A stretch of DNA of 10,400 bases from Chloroflexia bacterium (GTDB taxonomy: Bacteria > Chloroflexota > Chloroflexia > Thermomicrobiales > UBA6265). The position numbers and the translations under genes were made by a program. This document shows, in pieces, positions 1-5,893 of the stretch (positions are counted from its first letter, which is position 1; every line of letters begins with the position of its first letter). The notes under the pieces were generated by a model. The model ran no database searches. It was given only the letters and a program-made list of their open reading frames with translations, and had not been told where the DNA came from. The stretch is from positions 1-10,400 of the forward strand of contig JAUIGA010000088.1 of NCBI GenBank assembly GCA_030430125.1, read 5' to 3'.

Positions 1-866
1 ACGTTGGCGACCGTGAAGTTGCGGATCTGGAAGAGCTCGAGCCGCACCATCGGCTCGCGCTGGCGTCGCTCCCACCAGAGGAAGACCGCAAAGGTGATGA
101 TCGCCCCGGCGACGAGGGAGAGGATCGGGGCGCTCGTCCAGCCGAGGTGGTTCCCTTCGATCAGCGCGTAGACCAGCATGAAGATGCTGCCGCCGGAGAG
201 GATCACCCCGCCCCAGTCGATCGTGTGGGTGGCGTCGGGATCTCGTGATTCCGGCAGGTAGCGGACGCTGGCGAGCACGCCGAGCGCGCCAACCGGCAGG
301 TTGATGAGAAAGATCCATTCCCAGGCATGGTTGGTGGCAATGTAGCCGCCAAGCAGCGGTCCCATGATCGCACCGAGCCCGACCACGCTGCCCCAGATGC
401 CGAGCGCCGCGCCGCGCCGCTCAGGCGGGAAGACCTGCGTGATGATCGAGAGCGATTGCGGCATCATCATCGCGCCGCCGACTCCCTGGAGGACGCGCGC
501 GGCGATCAGGGCATTGGCGCCGGAGACGCCGACCAGGTCGCCCAGGCTGCCGGCGACGCCACACAAGCCGGAGGCGAGGGTGAAGAGCACGGTGCCGACG
601 ATGAAGAACCGCTTGCGACCGAAGATGTCGCCCATGCGGCCGAACGAGAGCAGCAGCACAGCGTAGACGAGGATGTAGGAGTCCAGGATCCACTGGATCT
701 CCGAGAGATCGGCCTGAAGCCCGATCTGGATCTTGCGCTGTGCATTGTTCACGATCGTGGTGTCGAGCAGCAGCATGAAAATGGATGAGCACAGCACGGC
801 GAGGACGACCCAGGGGTTGAGCTCGGCTGGCTGGTTGGGTGCGCGGTACGATGGCGATTGGCTCAT
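1..866 (-). CDS. DHA2-family (14-helix) MFS drug-efflux permease, N-terminal 288 residues; C-terminus beyond left edge
   Basis: This is an inner-membrane proton-driven exporter of the major facilitator superfamily, DHA2 (EmrB/QacA-like) group, inferred to expel toxic small molecules. The reading frame is open from the ATG at 866 to the window edge, so about 40% of a usual 480-520 residue protein is missing. Visible signatures are motif D1 in helix 1 (LDTTIVNNA, residues 35-42), motif A in the loop after helix 2 (GRMGDIFGRKR, 76-86) and antiporter motif C in helix 5 (GxxxGPLLGG, about 165-174), which marks exporters. The helix 1 motif usually ends NVALP; here it reads NNAQR. At least seven hydrophobic helices are seen. 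It starts 3 nt after the stop of the MarR gene, and the AGGA that would serve as its ribosome site lies inside the end of that gene, so translation is probably coupled. Family is secure; substrate is unknown. Confidence 0.93.
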   Translation of the reverse strand, partial: MSQSPSYRAPNQPAELNPWVVLAVLCSSIFMLLLDTTIVNNAQRKIQIGLQADLSEIQWILDSYILVYAVLLLSFGRMGDIFGRKRFFIVGTVLFTLASGLCGVAGSLGDLVGVSGANALIAARVLQGVGGAMMMPQSLSIITQVFPPERRGAALGIWGSVVGLGAIMGPLLGGYIATNHAWEWIFLINLPVGALGVLASVRYLPESRDPDATHTIDWGGVILSGGSIFMLVYALIEGNHLGWTSAPILSLVAGAIITFAVFLWWERRQREPMVRLELFQIRNFTVAN

Positions 867-869
867 GCG

Positions 870-1454
870 TCAGGTTTCCTGGTCGTTGACGGGCGGGCAA
901 TTGGCTGGCTGGGTCCCGGTGTCAGGTTGATGCTGCGGGGCGACGGACATGAGCTCCTCGGCGAGCAGCATCATGCCGGCCGCGAACCCCTGTCGCTGGT
1001 CCGAACCGAGTCGCTCGATGACGCGGGTGAGCCGTTCCAGCTTGTAGCTATGGATGCGCTGGAATTGATCCCGTGCCTCGGGGGTGAGGGCAATCAGCAC
1101 CTGCCGGCGATCGGCCGGGTGCGGCTCGCGGGTGACCGCGCCGCGCTCCAGCAGGCGGTCCACCAGCTCGCTGGTGGCCGGACGGGAAAGCTGCACGCCG
1201 CGCGCCAACTGGCTCATCGACACGCCATCGTGCGCGGCGAGCCAGGTGATGGCCCGGAGCTGGGAGATGGGTGGTGGCCCTTGGTCGCGCCCCGGCGGCT
1301 CAGGCCAGCACGCCATGTGTTTCTGCAGCATCGGCAGCACCGGCAGGAGTAGCTCGGCAAGCCGGCCGGGGTCGTCCCCACACGCCTGCACGGCTGAGGC
1401 TGGAACGGTTTGGCTCGGTGTGACGATGGTGTTTCCTTTCGTATAGCGAATCAT
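870..1454 (-). CDS. MarR-family transcriptional repressor of the adjacent efflux pump
   Basis: This is a winged-helix DNA-binding protein that very likely represses its own operon and is released by a small ligand. Residues 34-48 (AELLLPVLPMLQKHM) fit the dimerisation helix. The winged helix spans about residues 60-125: SQLRAITWLA, then the recognition part SMSQLARGVQLSRPATSELVDRLLERG, then the wing with its usual DRRQV (115-119). The C-terminal tail (173-194) is proline/glutamine-rich. The start is uncertain. The frame is open up to an ATG at 1505, but that lies upstream of the putative -35 box. The ATG at 1454 gives 194 residues and would need an almost leaderless mRNA. The one good purine-rich site, AAAGGA at 1439-1434, is followed in frame only by ATC/GTC codons. 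A GTG at 1391 is a further option. The gene overlaps its own operator in every case but the last. Confidence 0.9.
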   Translation of the reverse strand: MIRYTKGNTIVTPSQTVPASAVQACGDDPGRLAELLLPVLPMLQKHMACWPEPPGRDQGPPPISQLRAITWLAAHDGVSMSQLARGVQLSRPATSELVDRLLERGAVTREPHPADRRQVLIALTPEARDQFQRIHSYKLERLTRVIERLGSDQRQGFAAGMMLLAEELMSVAPQHQPDTGTQPANCPPVNDQET

Positions 1455-1468
1455 TCGTATTACGAATG
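1437..1468. promoter_or_regulatory. Tandem palindromic operator, probably for the MarR-type repressor
   Basis: At 1452-1468 there is a perfect inverted repeat, CATTCGTA-T-TACGAATG, with 8-bp arms around one central base. Immediately beside it at 1437-1451 lies a degraded copy, TTTCGTATAGCGAAT, which matches the core at 12 of 15 positions. The two centres are 16 bp apart, so dimers would sit about one and a half helical turns from each other. The perfect copy covers the expected transcription start and the second lies just downstream. MarR dimers typically bind 15-18 bp palindromes over their own promoters, so autorepression is the natural reading. Which protein binds is inference. Confidence 0.72.
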
Positions 1469-1469
1469 T

Positions 1470-1498
1470 ATGGTAGGGGTGATCCGGACCTGTGTCAA
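1470..1498 (-). promoter_or_regulatory. Sigma-70-type promoter of the marR-efflux operon
   Basis: On the minus strand a perfect -35 box TTGACA (1498-1493) is followed by exactly 17 nt and then TACCAT (1475-1470), which matches 4 of 6 bases of the -10 consensus. Transcription would begin near 1463, inside the palindromic operator. The consensus -35, ideal spacing and position just ahead of the repressor gene support the call. The start site itself is inferred. Confidence 0.6.
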
Positions 1499-1950
1499 CT
1501 CCCACGTGAACAGGCGTGTTTCTGCGAATTGGACGTCGTTTCCACGGTATTCCCGCTCGCGAAGCACCAACTACGTATGTGACGGGCGGCGACAGGTGCG
1601 AAAATACGTGAAACTACGGATGTGCACACGAACCGTTCGCGGCACAATGAGATTGACCGAAAGGAATGCGCCTGCCAGCCAGGCAAGCTTCCGGGTTCGA
1701 TCACAACCCCGTGTGGTGCCGGGTTCCGAACTCAATTGGTCACTCAAGATCCTGCTCCAGTGAGGAGCAGCGTCCGCCTGACGTCGGGCGCTCGCTGGCA
1801 GTGGGTACACTCCTTCCCTCCACCCTGGGGAGTCACCGCGGAATTGCGGTGGCTCCTCGTCTTTTCTGCGTTCCTGGCCGGCTGGCCTGTGGCACAATGC
1901 CCGGACCGTGACTGACGGGACGGCATGGATTCGTGGAGGACCCCGGTTGC
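1499..1950. other. Long non-coding interval between divergent genes, with two hairpins near its right end
   Basis: About 450 bp separate the efflux operon promoter from the hydrolase start. The left half is less GC-rich than its surroundings. The open frames here have no recognisable product and no good ribosome site, so I treat the stretch as non-coding. It must hold the promoter of the hydrolase gene, but no convincing -35/-10 pair was found by eye. A hairpin lies at 1752-1770 (CTGCTCC, loop AGTGA, GGAGCAG) and a stronger terminator-like hairpin at 1829-1856. An imperfect direct repeat ACTACGKATGTG occurs near 1571 and 1615, of unknown meaning. Confidence 0.5.
1829..1865 (+). terminator. 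Intrinsic terminator-like hairpin in the leader of the hydrolase gene
   Basis: GGAGTCACCGC (1829-1839) pairs with GCGGTGGCTCC (1846-1856) around a 6-nt loop GGAATT, giving 11 pairs including one G-U. A TCGTCTTTT tract follows on the plus strand. This is the shape of a rho-independent terminator, about 85 nt before the hydrolase start. No plus-strand gene lies upstream in the interval, so it either ends a short leader transcript (attenuation) or insulates the gene from readthrough. Confidence 0.55.
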
Positions 1951-2928
1951 ATGTGTACGCGCGCGCTCTGGAACACCAATTCGCTCGGCGTTTATTGTGG
2001 CCGCAACATGGATTGGTTCGAGGATATTCGCAGCAACATGTGGGTCCTGCCGCGCGGGATCGAGCGCGATGGGGCCGTTGCCGAGCATCCCTTCACGTGG
2101 ACCAGCCGGTACGGCAGCCTGGCGATCACCGCCTACGACATCGCCAGTGCCGATGGCCTGAACGAAGCCGGCCTGGCGGCCCACCTGCTCTACCTGCCGG
2201 AAACCTCCACCGCGCCCCGCGACCCGGCCCAGCCGGGGCTCTCGCTCAGTCTTTGGCTGCAGTGGTACCTCGACATGTGCGGCTCCGTTGCGGAAGCGGT
2301 CGAAATGACCCGGGCCAACCCCTTTCAACTGCAGATGACCGGCGATCCGGTGTCCGGCAAGCTTGCTACCGTTCACATCGCTCTCGACGATGCCAGCGGC
2401 GATACGGCCATCTTCGAGTGTATCGATGGCAGGATCACCATCTACCACGACCGCCGCTACGTCGTGATGACCAACCAGCCCACCTTCGACAAGCAGATCG
2501 AGAACCTGCAGCGGTACCGAGGCTTCGGTGGCGACGAACCCCTGCCCGGAACCCACCAGCCGGCCGATCGCTTCGTGCGCGGCGCCTACTACGTTTCGCA
2601 CCTGCCGGAACCGGATTCCGAGCGGATGGCGGTGGCTGCGCTGATGAGCGTGATGCGCAACACGGCGGCGCCGTTCGGGATTTCCGACCCCGAACGCCCC
2701 AATATCTCCACCACGGTCTGGCGCACGATCACGAACCTGACCGACGGGGTAATCTACTTCGACAGTGTGGTCAGCCCGAGCGTGTCGTGGGTCAAGGCCG
2801 GCGAGATCGACTTCACTGAGGGCAGTCCGGTGCGGAAGCTGCAACTGGTCGATCGATACGACCTGGCCGGGGATGTCACCGGACAGTTCACGCCAGCCGA
2901 CGCGTTCAGGTTCGTGCCGGCGTCGTAA
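1951..2928 (+). CDS. Linear amide C-N hydrolase, choloylglycine hydrolase / penicillin V acylase family (Ntn hydrolase)
   Basis: This enzyme hydrolyses a linear amide bond. Known family substrates are conjugated bile salts, penicillin V and, in some members, N-acyl homoserine lactones; the substrate here is not known. The protein has 325 residues, the usual size. The start is taken at ATG 1951, with GGAGG at 1935-1939, because it puts Cys at position 2, where Met removal exposes it as the nucleophile (MCTRALWN). A GTG at 1933 would add six residues and bury that Cys. With this start, Arg18 and Asp21 (GRNMDW) and Asn175 (TNQPTFDKQ) fall on the numbering used for bile salt hydrolases. Asn71 (LNEAGLA) and Arg207 (DRFVRGAYY) fit the two other conserved sites, shifted by small deletions. 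No signal peptide is visible, so a cytoplasmic location is expected. It stands alone on this strand ahead of the Uma2 gene, 209 nt away. Confidence 0.92.
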   Translation: MCTRALWNTNSLGVYCGRNMDWFEDIRSNMWVLPRGIERDGAVAEHPFTWTSRYGSLAITAYDIASADGLNEAGLAAHLLYLPETSTAPRDPAQPGLSLSLWLQWYLDMCGSVAEAVEMTRANPFQLQMTGDPVSGKLATVHIALDDASGDTAIFECIDGRITIYHDRRYVVMTNQPTFDKQIENLQRYRGFGGDEPLPGTHQPADRFVRGAYYVSHLPEPDSERMAVAALMSVMRNTAAPFGISDPERPNISTTVWRTITNLTDGVIYFDSVVSPSVSWVKAGEIDFTEGSPVRKLQLVDRYDLAGDVTGQFTPADAFRFVPAS

Positions 2929-3137
2929 CTTGTCCTTGCGGCGATACGCCGGGATCGGCGTGATGGTCGCGGGTCGAGCCGCCCGGATCCCAGCACGCGT
3001 GATACTCGGTCAGGATCGAGCGAGACGCTCCTGTTCGGTGCCAACCTTGGCTCCACTGGGCATCCGGTGTGGGGCCATCGCGTACGCGTTCAGCGGGTAG
3101 CTCTCTGGTACGATGGATAGCAATCAGGGAGGTCGCG

Positions 3138-3692
3138 ATGTCACTGCTCGCTCGCCCGCTCACCTACGACGATCTCTGCCAGATGCCGGACGACCTGAAC
3201 CGGTACGAAATCATCGGCGGGGAGTTGATCGTGTCGCCGTCACCGAACCGTGGCCACCAGAAAGTCTCCTATCGCCTGACACGGCTGATCGGCGAGTACG
3301 TGGATGCCCACGAGCTCGGCGAGGTCTATGTTGCACCGGTGGATGTTCGTCTTTCCCCGCACAACGTCGTCGAGCCGGACCTGCTGTTCATTCGTCAGGA
3401 CCGGCTCGGTATCTACGGTCCCACAGGCCCGGTCGAGGGTCCGCCCGACCTGGTCGTCGAGATCATCTCGCCGTCGAGCCGGATGATGGATCGGACGCGC
3501 AAGGCGGCGCTCTACGCCGACTCTGGCGTGCCGGAGTACTGGGTGGTCGACCCGGAGCGCCGGGAGTTCCAGCTTCTGACGCTGGATCATGGGCAGTACG
3601 CGCCGGTTGAGGCCGACGAGGGGCGATTCTCCTCCGCCGTCGTCCCGGGACTCGTTGTTGACCCGGCCGCCCTCTTCGCCGGACTCGATTGA
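3138..3692 (+). CDS. Uma2-family (DUF820) PD-(D/E)xK restriction-endonuclease-like protein
   Basis: This is a small nuclease-fold protein of 184 residues, of the Uma2 family that is abundant in cyanobacteria and Chloroflexota. The biological role of the family is poorly understood. The fold signature is complete: RYEIIGGELIVSP (22-34), EPDLLFI with the metal-binding Asp81, DLVVEIISPSS with Glu108, and RKAALYADSGVPEYWVVDP with Lys122 (121-139). The ATG at 3138 is chosen because GGGAGG (3127-3132) lies 5 nt upstream; the frame extends to 3069 without a ribosome site. The gene converges on the DUF1992 gene across a 96-nt gap. An 8-bp inverted repeat CCCGGTCG/CGACCGGG (3709-3716 and 3753-3760) lies in that gap but lacks a T tract. 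Confidence 0.88.
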   Translation: MSLLARPLTYDDLCQMPDDLNRYEIIGGELIVSPSPNRGHQKVSYRLTRLIGEYVDAHELGEVYVAPVDVRLSPHNVVEPDLLFIRQDRLGIYGPTGPVEGPPDLVVEIISPSSRMMDRTRKAALYADSGVPEYWVVDPERREFQLLTLDHGQYAPVEADEGRFSSAVVPGLVVDPAALFAGLD

Positions 3693-3788
3693 CGTACGAA
3701 AGGCGTAGCCCGGTCGGGTCGACGCCCAACCAGCTCTTCCGATGCCCAGCTTCGACCGGGTGCGGACCGGACCCATGGTGAATCGTCC

Positions 3789-4436
3789 CTACGCGGAATC
3801 GCGCAGGATGTACTCGCGCGGTGGAATGGTCGTGTCGAAGCGAGTCTCGGCCTTTACGGGCAGCAGGCGCATCTTTTCCAGGTTCCACAAATCACGCGAG
3901 AGCGAGTTGTTGAACAGCACGATCTTTCGGTCGAGCTGGGTGGCTCGCGCCAGGTACTGCTCGCGGGCGGTGCGGCGCTGCCAGTCCCAGCGTTGCCACG
4001 CGTCGCCGGGGTCGTCATCGATCGTCGCGGCATCGTCAGGGGCGACAAAGAGCCGGAACGGCCACCAGCGCTGGTGCCACGGCGCGGCGGCAGCCGGTGC
4101 GGGCGTGGCAGGCACGTGTTCCAGTGCGAGGATGCGCGTCGCCTCGGCGGCAAGGCGGCCAGCGGTGGCGTCGAGCCACTTCGCCAGCGTCTCCTGCATG
4201 GTCTTGATCTCGCGGTCGAGCTCGATCCACGCCGGAGCCACGCCGGCGTTCTTCAGCCGGCTGAAGGCGAGGTCGAGCTCGGGCTGGTAGGGGTTGCTCT
4301 CGATCCTGATGGGCTTGCCCTGTTGCGGCAGGTTGTCGAACTCGCCGCGAGCAATCGCCTCCTCCAGCCGGTCACGCACCCAGTCGTCGAAGCTCTCGAT
4401 TTCTTCGATCTGGTCCCCGTCTCGTCGCAATGGCAT
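3789..4436 (-). CDS. DUF1992 / DnaJC28-like conserved protein
   Basis: The protein has 215 residues, with the DUF1992 domain (shared with eukaryotic DNAJC28) in its N-terminal half: DDWVRDRLEEAIARGEFDNLPQQGKPI (about 17-43), then NPYQPELDLAFSRLKNAGVAPAWIELDREI (48-77). The function of this domain is not established and no J domain is present. Residues 108-120 form an Ala/Pro linker, followed by a Trp-rich stretch (WHQRWWPF, 120-127) and a helical tail with LFNNSLSRDLWNLEKMRLLPV (174-194). The ATG at 4436 is preceded by AAGGGA 9 nt upstream. The frame continues open to 5093, but that extension runs through the neighbouring membrane-protein gene in another frame and is spurious. It is the last of three same-strand genes, 86 nt after the membrane protein. 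Confidence 0.85.
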   Translation of the reverse strand: MPLRRDGDQIEEIESFDDWVRDRLEEAIARGEFDNLPQQGKPIRIESNPYQPELDLAFSRLKNAGVAPAWIELDREIKTMQETLAKWLDATAGRLAAEATRILALEHVPATPAPAAAAPWHQRWWPFRLFVAPDDAATIDDDPGDAWQRWDWQRRTAREQYLARATQLDRKIVLFNNSLSRDLWNLEKMRLLPVKAETRFDTTIPPREYILRDSA

Positions 4437-4522
4437 GGTGACCCATCCCTTCCACACACCTGCCTTGAGATTGTGAAAAGCATAACAAGTGGAACGGGCG
4501 GGATTGGGCATCACCGCCGGGC

Positions 4523-5044
4523 CTACCCGTCGTAGTCCCTGACCAGCATGTAGCCGAACGCCGCACCGGCAGCCCCGGCGATACCGACGATCTTCACCCC
4601 CCACCCGATGGTGATCACCTCGCCGGGCGGGCGCACATCCGGACCGGTCGTGCGTGGGGTGTAGAACATCCAGTCGAGCAGGCCGATCACCGCGCACAAC
4701 CCCAACCCGATGCACACCAGCCACGGGGCGAAGTCGGCATCGGGATGCACGATCATCAACACCAGACCGGCGATCGCCACCGCCGCGGCTACCAGCACGA
4801 ACGCGCCATCCGTCCGGTAGCCGGACGTCACGTCGGTGACGCGCGCCGACATCGGACCGTGCTCCGAGACCAGCCACGGCCCGATCGCGCCGGCGATGAC
4901 CGCGACGGCGCACCCGAATGCCAGGATCAACAGCAGCCAGGGACGACCCGGGACTGCCTCCCCGTGCCCGCGGGCGAGATCGCGCCAGTATCTTTGAAAC
5001 CCGTCGGTGGCGGGGCGTTGCGGTGGTTGATGGTTGGGTGGCAT
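4523..5044 (-). CDS. Small four-helix membrane protein, paralogue of its upstream neighbour
   Basis: This is a 173-residue integral membrane protein of unknown function. Predicted helices lie at about 35-58, 80-99, 106-128 and 147-166, after a charged cytoplasm-like N-terminus. Short conserved marks are RPWL (34-37), AGAIGPWL (51-58), TDGAF (78-82), GLLDWMFYTP (121-130) and WGVKIV (148-153). The same marks occur in the same order in the gene immediately upstream. The ATG at 5044 has AAGGA 9 nt upstream. The 23 bases around this start closely match those around the start of the downstream DUF1992 gene. I do not recognise a named family. Confidence 0.82.
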   Translation of the reverse strand: MPPNHQPPQRPATDGFQRYWRDLARGHGEAVPGRPWLLLILAFGCAVAVIAGAIGPWLVSEHGPMSARVTDVTSGYRTDGAFVLVAAAVAIAGLVLMIVHPDADFAPWLVCIGLGLCAVIGLLDWMFYTPRTTGPDVRPPGEVITIGWGVKIVGIAGAAGAAFGYMLVRDYDG

Positions 5045-5102
5045 GGTGACGCATCCTTGCCGTGGCCGGCGCGCGACCCGGCGGTTCGAGCACGATTCGG
5101 TG

Positions 5103-5606
5103 TCAATAATCCCCGTGCATCAGCCGGCGTGCCAGCCACCACGCGCACAGTACCCCGATCGGCGCGGCGAATGTCACGACTTTCAGACCCCATTCGACCT
5201 GGATCAGGCTGGCACGCCGTCCGGGTTGGGTCGCGAGATCCATCGGATCGAAGATGACCCAGTCGAACAGCCCGACCATCGAGCACAGGATCATGGCGAC
5301 GACAGCCACCCAGGCAAGACCCCACAGGCGCGGCCACACCAGCGTGATGAGCACCGCCACGGCCGCAATTGTCGCGAAGAAGAGCGAGAAGACACCGTCG
5401 GTGCCGGCGCCGGGTACCGATCGCGTGGTGATGTCCCAGTCCGGCCCTTCCTCGACGTAGAGCCACGGTCCCAGCGACCCGGCGATGACGAGCGCGGCGG
5501 TGGCCAGGGTCAGCACCGCCGGGAGCCAGGGCCGCGGCGAGTTCGGAAACGGGGCCGCGCGCCACACCAGGCCGTGCTGGTGCGCTGGGGGTTGGTCGGT
5601 GCCCAT
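5103..5606 (-). CDS. Small four-helix membrane protein, first of a tandem paralogous pair
   Basis: This 167-residue integral membrane protein is of unknown function. Helices are expected at about 28-49, 71-90, 94-116 and 139-158. It shares RPWL (25-28), AGSLGPWL (42-49), TDGVF (69-73), GLFDWVIFDP (112-121) and WGLKVV (139-144) with the downstream gene, so the two look like an old tandem duplication. The extracytoplasmic-type loop between helices 1 and 2 differs most (EEGPDWDITTRSVPGAG here). The ATG at 5606 has GGAG 6 nt upstream. A TTGACG that could be a -35 box lies at 5700-5695, but no good -10 follows. It begins about 110 nt after the terminator of the transsulfuration genes and likely heads its own unit with the next two genes. 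Confidence 0.82.
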   Translation of the reverse strand: MGTDQPPAHQHGLVWRAAPFPNSPRPWLPAVLTLATAALVIAGSLGPWLYVEEGPDWDITTRSVPGAGTDGVFSLFFATIAAVAVLITLVWPRLWGLAWVAVVAMILCSMVGLFDWVIFDPMDLATQPGRRASLIQVEWGLKVVTFAAPIGVLCAWWLARRLMHGDY

Positions 5607-5717
5607 TTCGTTCTCCGGTGTCCGGCGGCGGTTCGCAGGGCGACGCGCTGGTCCGGGCGGCGCCGGGTTCGGCGCAACGGTTTCGGGTGTCGGACGTCAA
5701 TGCATCGCGTGGGCATC

Positions 5718-5752
5718 ATAAAACGAACGACGGGCATCCTGCGACGCCCGTC
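5718..5752 (-). terminator. Rho-independent terminator of the transsulfuration genes
   Basis: On the minus strand, GACGGGCGTC pairs with GATGCCCGTC (ten pairs, one of them G-U) around a GCAG tetraloop at 5752-5729. The tail GTTCGTTTTAT follows. It lies about 140 nt past the stop of the gamma-synthase/lyase gene and ahead of the membrane-protein genes, so it separates two minus-strand units. Confidence 0.8.
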
Positions 5753-5813
5753 TCGCGATGAAGCCAGGCCGCGGCGGGGGTGCGTCTTATCGGGGGTTGG
5801 GTGGCGACTGCGA

Positions 5814-5844
5814 GGAGTCACCTGCGGGCGGACCGCATGACTCC
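5814..5844 (-). other. Second strong hairpin in the 3' region after the gamma-synthase/lyase gene
   Basis: GGAGTCA and TGACTCC close a stem whose inner part TGCGG/CCGCA also pairs, with a two-base bulge between them. It lies 50 nt past the gene's stop and has no T tract. It may protect the 3' end of the transcript or assist termination upstream of the terminator at 5718-5752. A weaker GGGCGG/CCGCCC hairpin lies between it and the stop codon. Confidence 0.45.
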
Positions 5845-5893
5845 ATGGCGAGGGCGGCCACAAGGACCGCCCGTACAGACGATGGATTCGATC

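Noticed and set aside
1693..1709. tRNA T-arm-like hairpin GGGTT-CGATCAC-AACCC
   Set aside because: The 7-base loop is not the TTCRANY type and no acceptor, D or anticodon arm surrounds it.
1740..1870. T-box riboswitch in the leader of the hydrolase (ACCGCGG next to a terminator hairpin)
   Set aside because: The required TGGN preceding ACCGCGG is absent (AGTC instead), no stem I or specifier loop was found, and the downstream gene is not an amino-acid or tRNA-synthetase gene.
1744..2844. A 366-codon minus-strand frame opposite the hydrolase
   Set aside because: It is antisense to a gene with clear catalytic residues and shows no domain.
3693..3788. Bidirectional terminator between convergent Uma2 and DUF1992 genes
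   Set aside because: The only inverted repeat (8 bp) has arms 36 nt apart and no T tract on either strand.
3789..5093. A single 434-codon minus-strand frame that would fuse DUF1992 to an N-terminal Arg-rich protein
   Set aside because: The upstream part is an out-of-frame reading of the four-helix membrane protein gene; the DUF1992 domain has its own ribosome site and ATG at 4436.
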